Of a stretch of 64,000 bases of DNA, positions 10,503 through 21,744 are shown in pieces. A program made the position numbers and the translations under genes. How positions within the stretch are numbered: position 1 is the first letter of the stretch; each line of letters opens with the position of its first letter. Origin of the DNA: Planctomycetaceae bacterium. GTDB taxonomy: Bacteria; Planctomycetota; Planctomycetia; Planctomycetales; Planctomycetaceae. Location of the stretch: the NCBI GenBank assembly GCA_014762625.1, contig JABURQ010000162.1:1-64000 (forward strand), read 5' to 3'. A model generated the notes under the pieces. That model made no database searches. It was not told the DNA's origin and was given only the letters and a program-made list of their open reading frames with translations.

Positions 10503-10690
10503 GGAAATCCGATTTGTACGGTAGTGATCCGAGTCAATTCTCCTTAGAGATAACTCAAAACCGCATCGATTCCAACACTCTAGCGGATCGAGTTTGCGTG
10601 AGTTATGGAACCACTTGACAGGCGAATGACTCACATTCACGACAAACTCACGTCTCTTTCCAGCCAATACCCGGAAGTTATTCGACTCAT

Positions 10691-10724
10691 AAAAAACGGG
10701 CGGCCATATTGATGACCGCCCGTT
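10691..10724 (-). terminator. Rho-independent terminator of the downstream Gfo/Idh gene
   Basis: On the minus strand: AACGGGCGG-TCATCAATATGG-CCGCCCGTT followed by a T run. Confidence 0.85.
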
Positions 10725-10747
10725 GAATTCTAATCTCTCACCACCGA

Positions 10748-12085
<1,338 letters not shown>

Positions 12086-12354
12086 AGGAGGTTCTCTCAT
12101 TGTCTGGGATAATTCGAAGGAAGGCCATACCATCGGCATTAAGAGTCTTAGTCGTGCAGTATAGCGTAAAAACTTTACGAACAAACAACAAAAAACGTTT
12201 GAATCGGTTTGTCAGAGCACTGGTTTTCTACAGCCGTCACTGAAAAATGATCCGCGATTTGAAGAAAAGAGGTCGCGGTGGCGGCATCTCCCGATGGGGA
12301 CGCGTATAATCGCATTCCATTTCTGTTGACGACGTCCTGTATCCGAGGCTTGAC

Positions 12355-15300
12355 TTGAATTCGCAACCTTCTTCTCGATCTTCCGTCGTGGAATCCACTC
12401 TGCTCGGAGAGATCGAACTACGCGACAAAGAAGGAGCTGCGCGCACCATTCGCTCGATGATTTCGTTGAGCCAGGACGAGGAAGCCATCTTTGAGTTTCT
12501 TCCGAAGTTAATCTCGGCCATTCAGCAGACGAGTTCGCCGGATCTCTGCCTGTCGCATTTTGAAAGATTTCTGCGCGTTACTCAACATCGCGACAAACTC
12601 CTCTCCTTTCTCTCCAACAACCCGCGCGCGGTCGAAATTCTGGTCCGAATCTTCCTCAACAGTCAATATCTGACGCAAATTCTGATCAAAGTCCCCGAAG
12701 CCGTCTATCAGTTTATCGTGCGTGAAGATTTGGTGGAACTGAAGAGTCGCGAACAATATCGCGATGAGGCTCTCCAATCCGCGTCGAACACCTCTTCTTA
12801 CCAAGACAGGTTGGATGCATTTCGACGCTATCAACACCAGCAAATCCTCCGCCTCGGCACCTGCGATGCTTTCGGCCTCCTCGACTTCCGATCCGTCACC
12901 GTCCAACTTTCACTCCTCGCGGACGGCCTGGTGCAAGCCTGTCTTTCCCTGATTACCCAAGAGACCGGCTTGTCACTGGACGGTTTTGTGGTGCTGGCGT
13001 GCGGCAAGCTCGGAGGCGAGGAACTCAACTACAGTTCGGATATCGATCTGTTGTTTCTCTCCGAGGAAGACCCTGTACCTTTCTGGCCGCTGGGGCAAAA
13101 ATTGATCCAGGCGCTCACGAACGCCTCTTCGGAAGGGTTTCTCTATCGCGTCGATATGCGTCTGCGTCCCTGGGGAGCTTCAGGGCCGCTGGTCAACTCC
13201 GTCGAAGCTTCTGTGAACTACTTAAAAAACGACGCCCGACATTGGGAACGCCAGGCGCTGGTCAAGGCCCGGGTCATTGCCGGCGATCAACGGGTCGGTG
13301 CGAAATTTCTCAAAGAGATCGACAAACTGGTATTTGATGATCCCCCTCCCGATTTGCGCGAACAGATTCGATCCACCAAGGAAAATATCGAGAGAAAGCT
13401 GCTCGAAAAAGGAACTCCCTGGGGCGAAGTAAAATCGGGAGCCGGATCGATTCGGGACGTCGAGTTCATCACGCAGTATCTGCAACTCAAACATGGCGGT
13501 AAGCGACCCGAACTGCGGACTTTCAACACGTTGGAAGGACTCATTCGTCTCGCCGATTTCGGTTTCATCCGACCGGACGAGTATCGCCAGCTTACAACGG
13601 GCTATCTGTTTTTGAGAAACGTCGAACACGCTCTGCAATTGATGCACAACAAACAACTGCATCAACTCCCTCAGGATGCAGCATCGCTCGACGCTCTCGC
13701 CATCCGTCTCGACTTTCCCTCTCGACAGCAATTCGAGCAGCAATACGAATCGCACTCAGCATCGATCCGAAAAATATTTGAATCTCATCTGGGGAGCGAC
13801 GACAACGAGGACGGCCCCCCTGAGGTTCGTGCGGCGGATCGTTTGTTAGCGCGGCTGGCGTTGTCCGAACCTGATTACCAATCCGTTTTCAGTGACACCG
13901 AACGAGTTCAACATCTCAACCTGCTCTCCGAAATCAGCGAGCAGAAGCCGATCGCCGTCACAACGACGCAACTTGAAGGTGATGAGACCTGGCAATTGAT
14001 CGTCGTCGGCTACGACGCACGCGGCATCCTCTCATTGATTTGTGGATTGTTATTCGCGGGAGACTGGAACGTGCTGGAAGGCCGAGTCTTCACCGATGAG
14101 GATGTCGGCTCCGTCGATGTGGAACCGACCGGTGATGACGACCGCAACCGCGTCCCCCTCTTTCTCAATTTCTTCAAGGTTCAGCAGCAGTTCCCGGAGA
14201 TTGAGGGACGACTGAAAAACTGGTCGGACTACGAAAGCGAACTCACGAAACAGGCCCTGCGCCTGCAATGTGATGAGGCGAAACGCGCGCAGGCTTCGGT
14301 GGCTCGCCAGTCGTCGCTACGGGTCGGACGCGTGGCCTCGAGCGAATCCTTACATTCGCTCCAGCCGGTCCGTTATCAGGTCGACAATATCAGCGATTCC
14401 AAACATACCATCCTGCATATTCAATCGGAGGACACCCCCGGTTTTCTCTACGAACTTACCAACGCCCTCACCCTCTCGAACGTGAACATCGTCCGCATGA
14501 TCATCGGCTCCGAACAAGAGCTGGTTCAGGACACGATGTATATCACCGATCGCGAAGGCAACAAGCTGAACGACGATCGGGAAATCCGAGAACTGACCAC
14601 TGCCGTGCTGTTGGTGAAGCATTGCATGCACCTGTTACCCGCCGCCCCCAATCCGGAAGTCGCCTGGCTTCATTTACGGGATTTCCTCGAAAAACTGTTC
14701 TCACAATCCGACTGGTACGAACAGATGGGCGATCTGGAAAGGCCGGATCGACTGGAGTCGCTTACAAGAATCCTCGGGGTCAGCCATCATCTCTGGCAGG
14801 ACTTCCTGCGACTGCATCACGATAGCGTCTTGCCGTTCGTCCAAAACGTCGATCAGCTTTCCCAGGAGAAATCCGAATCAGATCTGCGGAACGAACTCGA
14901 GGAGATGATTCTTGCGGCGGATGGTGACGACGCGAAAAAAGAAGAACTCAATCGATTCAAGGACCGCGAAACGTTTCGGACCGACATGCGGCATATTCTC
15001 GGATACATCCCGGTCTTCGGGCAGTTTTCCGAAGAGCTGACACGTGTGTGCGATGTCGTTCTTGAAGCCGCGTTGAAGCTGGCGGAGGAGAAACTCGAAC
15101 GTCGATACGGCGTTCCCATCGATACCCTCACCGGGCAACCCTGCCCGTTTGCGATTCTGGCTCTCGGGAAATGCGGCGGGAAGGAACTCGGATTCGCTTC
15201 CGATATCGAGCTGATGTTCCTGTATGAGGGAGACGGCAAAACCAACGGACCGCGATCCATCCGAGAAGTCTTTTATTTTGAAAGACTGATCAAGGAATTT

Positions 15301-16023
15301 CGCGAGTTAATCGTCGCTCGACGAGAAGGGATTTTTGAACTCGACTTCCGCTTGCGACCGTACGGGTCAGCCGGTTCTCTGGCGGTCTCCGTTGAAGCCT
15401 TTAAAACCTATTTCGCTCCCGACGGGCCGGCGTGGCCCTTCGAACGGCAGGCCCTGGTCAAGCTGCGTCCCATTACCGGTCATCGTTCGCTCTCTCACAA
15501 GATTCTGGCGATCCGCGATCAATTGATTTTTTGCGGGCAGTCGTTCGATGTCACCGCGATGCACGGAATGCGGGAAAAACAGGTGATGCAACTCGTCGAT
15601 GCCGGGGGGATCAACGCCAAACTGAGCCCCGGAGGCCTGGTCGATATTGAATACCTGGTACAGGGTCTCCAAATCGCCCACGGCGAACAAAACACATCGA
15701 TTCGTGTGCCGCATACGTTGAAAGCGTTAGAAAAGCTGCGCGACGCTCGCATTTTGACCGAGGAACAGTCTCGGGACCTGAGCGAGGCTTACAAATTTCT
15801 CAGAAAGCTAATCGACGCTCTCCGGATGGTTCGCGGTAACGCTCGCGATCTCGCCATCCCACCCCAAGACTCCGATGAATTTGAGTTCCTCGCCAGGCGT
15901 CTCGAATATTCGGAAAATCCGCGCCAACTCATACAAACGTTTGAAAGCTATGGGGCCCGGGTTCTGGAATTGATGCGACAACTGGAAGAAGAAGGCCTGT
16001 TTGAAGCCCCCGGAAAATCGTAA
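12355..16023 (+). CDS. glnE: Bifunctional [glutamine synthetase] adenylyltransferase/deadenylyltransferase-like protein with central ACT-like segments
   Basis: Two nucleotidyltransferase signatures: VLACGKLGGEELNYSSDIDLLFL and ILALGKCGGKELGFASDIELMFL; TTG start inferred; central HTILHIQSEDTPGFLYELTNALTLSNVNIV is ACT-like. Confidence 0.85.
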   Translation: MNSQPSSRSSVVESTLLGEIELRDKEGAARTIRSMISLSQDEEAIFEFLPKLISAIQQTSSPDLCLSHFERFLRVTQHRDKLLSFLSNNPRAVEILVRIFLNSQYLTQILIKVPEAVYQFIVREDLVELKSREQYRDEALQSASNTSSYQDRLDAFRRYQHQQILRLGTCDAFGLLDFRSVTVQLSLLADGLVQACLSLITQETGLSLDGFVVLACGKLGGEELNYSSDIDLLFLSEEDPVPFWPLGQKLIQALTNASSEGFLYRVDMRLRPWGASGPLVNSVEASVNYLKNDARHWERQALVKARVIAGDQRVGAKFLKEIDKLVFDDPPPDLREQIRSTKENIERKLLEKGTPWGEVKSGAGSIRDVEFITQYLQLKHGGKRPELRTFNTLEGLIRLADFGFIRPDEYRQLTTGYLFLRNVEHALQLMHNKQLHQLPQDAASLDALAIRLDFPSRQQFEQQYESHSASIRKIFESHLGSDDNEDGPPEVRAADRLLARLALSEPDYQSVFSDTERVQHLNLLSEISEQKPIAVTTTQLEGDETWQLIVVGYDARGILSLICGLLFAGDWNVLEGRVFTDEDVGSVDVEPTGDDDRNRVPLFLNFFKVQQQFPEIEGRLKNWSDYESELTKQALRLQCDEAKRAQASVARQSSLRVGRVASSESLHSLQPVRYQVDNISDSKHTILHIQSEDTPGFLYELTNALTLSNVNIVRMIIGSEQELVQDTMYITDREGNKLNDDREIRELTTAVLLVKHCMHLLPAAPNPEVAWLHLRDFLEKLFSQSDWYEQMGDLERPDRLESLTRILGVSHHLWQDFLRLHHDSVLPFVQNVDQLSQEKSESDLRNELEEMILAADGDDAKKEELNRFKDRETFRTDMRHILGYIPVFGQFSEELTRVCDVVLEAALKLAEEKLERRYGVPIDTLTGQPCPFAILALGKCGGKELGFASDIELMFLYEGDGKTNGPRSIREVFYFERLIKEFRELIVARREGIFELDFRLRPYGSAGSLAVSVEAFKTYFAPDGPAWPFERQALVKLRPITGHRSLSHKILAIRDQLIFCGQSFDVTAMHGMREKQVMQLVDAGGINAKLSPGGLVDIEYLVQGLQIAHGEQNTSIRVPHTLKALEKLRDARILTEEQSRDLSEAYKFLRKLIDALRMVRGNARDLAIPPQDSDEFEFLARRLEYSENPRQLIQTFESYGARVLELMRQLEEEGLFEAPGKS

Positions 16024-16424
16024 TCACAGAGCACCGGAAGTTGAAAGATCGTCCTGCATTGCCTGCAATTTCTACAAAGTCACCAGAATTTTTGTCCGTC
16101 AACGGCACGAAATCGCATCCCCTGATGAACTCAAATTCCGATAGAGCCGGGTACTATTCAAACATCATGATCCCTACTGGTAATTGGAATACAAATTGCA
16201 CATAATTCTATTTGGTGGTCTCACTCGTGGATTTGAACCAGAAATCCACCTGTCAGCTATTAGAACCGTGAAATTTCCAATTTGACATCATTCGCGCTCG
16301 CTGGTAGAACACTACTCATGATGGACAGCCTCGCTCTGGATGTCTGGAACTGGGTTTTTTGTTGGAGTCGTCGATTGTCGCACTCCGGGACTGTCTGTCT
16401 TAATTAACCGAAGGAGAAAGTTGC

Positions 16425-16772
16425 ATGCGTAAGATTTCGAAACAACTCTTCGCTGTTGCGGGAACTTTTGCTCTTCTGAGCGCCATGATGATGGCCCCGG
16501 AAGCGCAAGCTCGCCCTCAGTACTTGAAGGGCTTCATCGAAAAGTATCCCGATCTCGAAGATGCTGCCAAGATGAAGAAGTGTGGCTTGTGCCACCCGAA
16601 AGACAAGAAGATGCGTCTGGACTACGGCAAAGCCGTCGGTAAAGGCCTCCAGAAAAAGAATGAAAAGAATGCCGAAAAGATTGCCGACGCTCTCGGTGGA
16701 GCCGAGAAAGTGAAAAGCGAAAGCGGTAAAACTTTCGGCGAAATGATTGAAGCCGGCAAACTGCCCGAATAA
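16425..16772 (+). CDS. Small exported mono-heme cytochrome c-like protein
   Basis: Signal peptide followed by a single CGLCHP motif; 115 aa. Confidence 0.7.
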   Translation: MRKISKQLFAVAGTFALLSAMMMAPEAQARPQYLKGFIEKYPDLEDAAKMKKCGLCHPKDKKMRLDYGKAVGKGLQKKNEKNAEKIADALGGAEKVKSESGKTFGEMIEAGKLPE

Positions 16773-16793
16773 TCATTTCTCTTTGAGTATTCA

Positions 16794-16828
16794 GGCCGGT
16801 TTGGAGATGCTCCAAGCCGGCCTTTTTT
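16794..16828 (+). terminator. Rho-independent terminator
   Basis: GGCCGGTTTGGAG-ATG-CTCCAAGCCGGCC followed by TTTTTT. Confidence 0.92.
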
Positions 16829-17045
16829 CATGCGCTCCTAAATCAGAGGGGAACAATTTGACCCCACTCCCCCTCGGATTCTATAATGGTCTTACATCCT
16901 CATAGATGCCCCACCTGAGATTACCCCACCCTTGGAACGCAATTTGTGTCCGCGTTCTTGAATATCTGAGAAGCTGCCGCGAGAAATTTGTGGTCTCGAT
17001 TCTCAGCTTCCATTCAGATTCACCATTACCGTCTGGAATCAATTT

Positions 17046-19430
17046 ATGTTCCGCGCTCGACAAAAACTAATCTTCCTGCTGATCGCCTCTGTTTGCTGGA
17101 GCGGATTCTGTAATCGTGCCTCCGCGGAGGAATCCGCTTCCCCCGGTCAGAAGATCTATCAAAAGCTGTGTCTTGATTGTCACGGCGAGCAGGGACAGGG
17201 AGTCGAATCTGTCTATCCACAGCCGTTGATCGGCGATCTCTCCGTCAACGAACTGACAACCTATATCGAGAAAACAATGCCGGAAGGCGAACCGGAGAAA
17301 TGCGTTGGAGAGGATGCCTCCGCAGTCGCCGGCTACATTCACGAGGCGTTCTATTCGATCACCGCGCAGGCCCGCAACAGGAAGGCCCGGATTGACCTGG
17401 CCCGTTTGACAGTTCCTCAGTACCAGAACAGCGTCACCGATCTCGTGCAGAGCTTCACCTGGAGACGTTCGCTCGGAGACAAGAGAGGGCTGGAAGCCGA
17501 CTATTTTAAGTCGCGTCGCCGCAATCGCGAGAACCAGGTCCTGGAACGGACAGACGGACGCGTCGATTTTGACTTCGGAGAAAAACCGGCTTTTCTCGCC
17601 GACTTAATTGCCAAGGAAGAAGAGGCCAGGAAAGCGGCAGCCGACAAGGAAGATAAGGAGGACGAGGAGAAGAAAGAGAAGGATGAAGATCCTCCTGTGC
17701 AGGAGGAATATTCGGTCACCTGGAACGGGAGTCTGTATGCCCCCGAAACCGGTGAATATGTTCTCAACCTCAAGACTGAAAATTCCGGGCGACTCTGGTT
17801 CAACACGGAGCGCGACCCCCTCATCGACGCACGCGTGAAGTCGGGCGATCAGACGGATTACACAACAACCATCAAGATGCAAGCGGGGCGCCTGTATTCA
17901 CTCCGTCTCGAATACTTCAAAAACAAAACCGAAAAGACCGGTTTCGTACAACTCCGCTGGAAGCGTCCGCATCAGACTGAGGAAGTGATCGCCGAGCGAT
18001 ATCTCATTCCCGAAAATTCCCCCTGGTCTTTGGTGGTCGAAACTCCTTTTCCCCCGGACGATAAGAGCGTCGGCTACGAACGTGGGACCTCGGTCTCACA
18101 AGAATGGAATAATGCGACCACGTTCGCAGCGATTGAGGTTGCCGATAAAGTTTTGAAACGGATCAATGAGCTGGCCAAACTTCCCAAAGAAGAAGATAAG
18201 CACGCCGAGCACCTGCGACAGTTCTGTGAAGACTTCGCGGAACGCGCCTTTCGACGTCCACTCTCCGAGGAGGAAACGCAACTCTACATCGACCGACAAT
18301 TCGACCAGGCCGAGAATCCCTTAACAGCCGTCAAACGGGTCATCATTTTGACTCTGAAATCGCCTCGGTTCCTTTTCCCCGGAGCGGCAGAGCAGGATTT
18401 CGACGACTTTCGCGTGGCGGAGTGGCTCGCGCTGGCGTTGTGGGATTCGATTCCCGACGAACAACTTTTTCAGGCTGCCGCCCAGGGCAACCTATCGAGT
18501 AGAGAGCAGATCGAATCTCAGGTGCAACGCATGCTGCGCGACGATCGGGCTCGCGTGAAACTACAGGGATTCTTTCACCAATGGTTGAACGTCGATCACT
18601 TTCACGACTTGTCCAAATCGAACGAATTGTATCCCGGTTACGACGCGAAACTGCTGTCCGACTTGCGGACGTCGTTGGATCTCTTTCTGGAACGAGTCGT
18701 TCTTCAGGATGACTCGGACTACCGGAATTTGCTCACCTCGACGGAATATCCTTTGAACCGAAAACTCGCCGAGTATTATGGAATGCCGCAGCCCTCCGGA
18801 GAAGATTTTGAATTCGTGTCATTCGAGCCGGAATCACGGGCGGGCTTGTTGACGCATCCGTTCCTGCTGACGGGACTGGCTTACGATGATGCCAGCTCTC
18901 CGATCCACCGCGGCGTGTTTCTCTCACGTTCGCTGTTAGGCCGATTTTTGAAACCGCCTCCCGAAGCAGTGGCCCCGCTCCCCGTCGATCTTCACCCCGA
19001 CATGACCACCCGCGAACGAGTCGCGATGCAGACATCTTCCGCGACTTGCATGGCCTGTCATGGAATGATCAATCAATTGGGATTCACACTGGAGAATTTC
19101 GACGCGGTCGGACGTTTTCGTCAGCAGGAACACGGGAAGCCGGTCAATTCCCTAGGCCTCTATCTGGATCGAGACGGGGAGAAAGCTGAACTGGAGGGAG
19201 CGCGTGGCCTTGCCGACTATCTCATTTCCAGCGATGCCGCCCACAATGCATTTGTCGAACAGATGTTCCAATACCTGAACAAACAGCCGATTCAAGCGTT
19301 CGCCCCGAAAACACTCCAAAAGTTACGATCCGAATTTGAAGATTCCGGGTTCCATATTCGGAAGCTGATGGGAAATATCGCTTTAGAATCGGTGCTGGTT
19401 GCCCGAAAACTGGAACAGGCAGAGAATTGA
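17046..19430 (+). CDS. DUF1587/DUF1592/DUF1588-type protein with N-terminal cytochrome c motif and PA14-like region
   Basis: CLDCHGEQGQG; GSLYAPETGEYVLNLKTENSGRLWF (PA14-like); FAERAFRRPLSEEE; CMACHGMINQLGFTLENFDAVGR. Confidence 0.88.
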   Translation: MFRARQKLIFLLIASVCWSGFCNRASAEESASPGQKIYQKLCLDCHGEQGQGVESVYPQPLIGDLSVNELTTYIEKTMPEGEPEKCVGEDASAVAGYIHEAFYSITAQARNRKARIDLARLTVPQYQNSVTDLVQSFTWRRSLGDKRGLEADYFKSRRRNRENQVLERTDGRVDFDFGEKPAFLADLIAKEEEARKAAADKEDKEDEEKKEKDEDPPVQEEYSVTWNGSLYAPETGEYVLNLKTENSGRLWFNTERDPLIDARVKSGDQTDYTTTIKMQAGRLYSLRLEYFKNKTEKTGFVQLRWKRPHQTEEVIAERYLIPENSPWSLVVETPFPPDDKSVGYERGTSVSQEWNNATTFAAIEVADKVLKRINELAKLPKEEDKHAEHLRQFCEDFAERAFRRPLSEEETQLYIDRQFDQAENPLTAVKRVIILTLKSPRFLFPGAAEQDFDDFRVAEWLALALWDSIPDEQLFQAAAQGNLSSREQIESQVQRMLRDDRARVKLQGFFHQWLNVDHFHDLSKSNELYPGYDAKLLSDLRTSLDLFLERVVLQDDSDYRNLLTSTEYPLNRKLAEYYGMPQPSGEDFEFVSFEPESRAGLLTHPFLLTGLAYDDASSPIHRGVFLSRSLLGRFLKPPPEAVAPLPVDLHPDMTTRERVAMQTSSATCMACHGMINQLGFTLENFDAVGRFRQQEHGKPVNSLGLYLDRDGEKAELEGARGLADYLISSDAAHNAFVEQMFQYLNKQPIQAFAPKTLQKLRSEFEDSGFHIRKLMGNIALESVLVARKLEQAEN

Positions 19431-19535
19431 TTCCCATCAAATTCTTCTTGTATGAATCATCAGGAAGCCTATAATACATGTAAGCACTGAAGTGTTCCCA
19501 CCTTAAGTCATCCCACCACCAGAAAACAACCTGCC

Positions 19536-20849
19536 ATGAATCCTACTTCACGCCGTGAGTTTTTGAAACATTTCGGACTTGGTGCCGCGACGTTGCCGTT
19601 TCTCGGTAATTTGCCCAGTTTGGGGTTTGCCGGCTCATCGGAACGGAAACAGCGGCTGGTCGTGATGTTCAGCCCAAATGGGATTGTGCCCAAAAACTTC
19701 TGGCCGGATGAAGAAGGGACGGATTTCAAACTTAAACCGATCATGAGTCCGTTGGCCGATTATCAGGACCGGATGCTGGTTCTGAAAGGTGTCTGCGACA
19801 AGATTCGCGGCGATGGTGACTCTCACATGCGTGGTATGGGGTGTCTGCTGACCGGGACGGAACTGTTTCCCGGAAACATTCAAGGGGGTTCTCACACTCC
19901 CGCCGGTTGGGCCAGCGGCCATTCCATTGATCAGGAAATCAAACGCTATCTGCAATCGTCACCGGATTCTCAAACACGATTCGGCTCTCTCGAATTCGGC
20001 GTCGTCGTCCCCGAGCGGGCTGACACCTGGACGCGCATGGTTTACAGCGGTCCGAATCAGCCGGTCGCTCCGATCGACGATCCGTATCAGATGTTCTCCA
20101 AACTCTACGGTCAACTCAAAGATCGCGAGAGCCTCAAAAGCATTCTCGACGAACTGCAAACCGACCTGGGAAAAATCCGACAACTGGTGAGCGTGGAAGA
20201 CCGCAAATTACTCGACGAGCAAGCATCGTTCGTACGCGATATGGAACGCGAACTGCAACAGGAAAATCCGGCGGAAGTCGGCCATAAAGTTCCTGAACTG
20301 GAACCGGGCATTCAGGACACGAACGACAACATGCCCAAGATTTCCAAGATGCAAATCGACCTGATGATCAACAGTTTCCAGGCCGATTTCTCCCGTATCG
20401 CCACATTACAATTCACCAACTCGGTCGGTCAGGCCCGCATGCGTTGGTTGGGCGTGGAAGAAGGACACCACCAACTCTCCCACGAACCGGATGACAACGA
20501 CGACGCCCAGGACAAGTTGACTAAGATCAATACCTGGTACGCCGAACAACTGGCTTATCTCGTCAAACGACTGGACGAGACTCCCGAACCGGGTGGAACG
20601 GGTTCGATGCTCGACAACACGCAAATCGTCTGGACGAATGAGTTGGGCAAAGGAAACTCCCACACGCTGAACGATATCCCGTTCGTGCTGATCGGAGGCG
20701 GATGTGACTTCAACACCGGCCGCTCATTGAAATTCGATCGCGTCCCCCACAACCGGTTGTTGATGTCGTTTGCTCACGGCTTCGGTCATCACATCGAACA
20801 GTTCGGGAATCCCGACTACTGCGGCGACGGACCACTCAGTCTGTCGTAA
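19536..20849 (+). CDS. DUF1552 domain protein, Tat-exported
   Basis: [20 protein letters not shown] Tat signal; [32 protein letters not shown]; directly follows the DUF1592-type gene. Confidence 0.88.
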   Translation: MNPTSRREFLKHFGLGAATLPFLGNLPSLGFAGSSERKQRLVVMFSPNGIVPKNFWPDEEGTDFKLKPIMSPLADYQDRMLVLKGVCDKIRGDGDSHMRGMGCLLTGTELFPGNIQGGSHTPAGWASGHSIDQEIKRYLQSSPDSQTRFGSLEFGVVVPERADTWTRMVYSGPNQPVAPIDDPYQMFSKLYGQLKDRESLKSILDELQTDLGKIRQLVSVEDRKLLDEQASFVRDMERELQQENPAEVGHKVPELEPGIQDTNDNMPKISKMQIDLMINSFQADFSRIATLQFTNSVGQARMRWLGVEEGHHQLSHEPDDNDDAQDKLTKINTWYAEQLAYLVKRLDETPEPGGTGSMLDNTQIVWTNELGKGNSHTLNDIPFVLIGGGCDFNTGRSLKFDRVPHNRLLMSFAHGFGHHIEQFGNPDYCGDGPLSLS

Positions 20850-20882
20850 GCCCCCGACGACTTTCCGATATTCGGAGTATCT

Positions 20883-21695
20883 ATGGCGGCTTCATCGGAG
20901 TCTTGGATTCGTCTGGGTAGCTTTCTGGCGATTCTTCTGTTGATGAATCTCTGGGAATGGCTGAGCCCTCGCCGCTCTTGGAATGCCCGCAGGTCTCCAC
21001 GTCTCGTCAGCAATTATCTGCTCGCGTTTTTCAACACGATTGTGTTACGACTGCTGGGGCCGTTTTCGGCGGTCGCCGCGGCGATCTGGTGTGAGGAGCA
21101 GCAATTCGGATTATTTTATGGATTGTCCTTCGGATACACTCTGAACGTGATCGCGACGATCGTTATGCTCGATCTTGCCATTTACGCACAGCATGTCCTG
21201 TTTCACGCAATTCCGTTGTTCTGGAGAATCCATCGGGTGCATCATGCCGATCTGGATCTCGACGTCAGTTCCGGCCTCCGATTTCACACCCTCGAGATTA
21301 TCCTGTCGATGGCCATCAAAATCGGGATTGTGATCATGCTTGGTGCCGCACCGTGGGGAGTGATGCTTTTTGAAGTGATTCTTAACGGATGTGCGATGTT
21401 CAACCACAGCAACGTTCACCTTCCCCTTGGGCTGGATCGTTGGCTGCGAAAGATGATCGTGACGCCCGATATGCACCGCGTTCACCACTCGGTACATCGC
21501 CGGGAAACTAACAGCAACTTTGGATTCAATCTTTCCCTGTGGGATCGCCTGTTCCAAACTTACATCGATCAACCGCGCGACGGCCACGATGCGATGGAGA
21601 TCGGATTACCCGAATACCGCGATCAGAACATCGCGGATCGAATCCCCGGCATGCTCTCCATGCCTTTTCGCGCCAACAACTCGCAGGCCGATTGA
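20883..21695 (+). CDS. Sterol desaturase / fatty acid hydroxylase family protein
   Basis: Histidine boxes HVLFH, HRVHHAD, HRVHHSVHRRE; transmembrane segments. Confidence 0.88.
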   Translation: MAASSESWIRLGSFLAILLLMNLWEWLSPRRSWNARRSPRLVSNYLLAFFNTIVLRLLGPFSAVAAAIWCEEQQFGLFYGLSFGYTLNVIATIVMLDLAIYAQHVLFHAIPLFWRIHRVHHADLDLDVSSGLRFHTLEIILSMAIKIGIVIMLGAAPWGVMLFEVILNGCAMFNHSNVHLPLGLDRWLRKMIVTPDMHRVHHSVHRRETNSNFGFNLSLWDRLFQTYIDQPRDGHDAMEIGLPEYRDQNIADRIPGMLSMPFRANNSQAD

Positions 21696-21744
21696 TGCTC
21701 AGCACTGAGTCTCATCCGAGGAACGATCCTGAATTGCTGTGATC

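Noticed and set aside
17046-20849. DUF1592/DUF1552 gene pair as a novel system
   Set aside because: Common, recurrent gene pair in planctomycetes; nothing unusual here.
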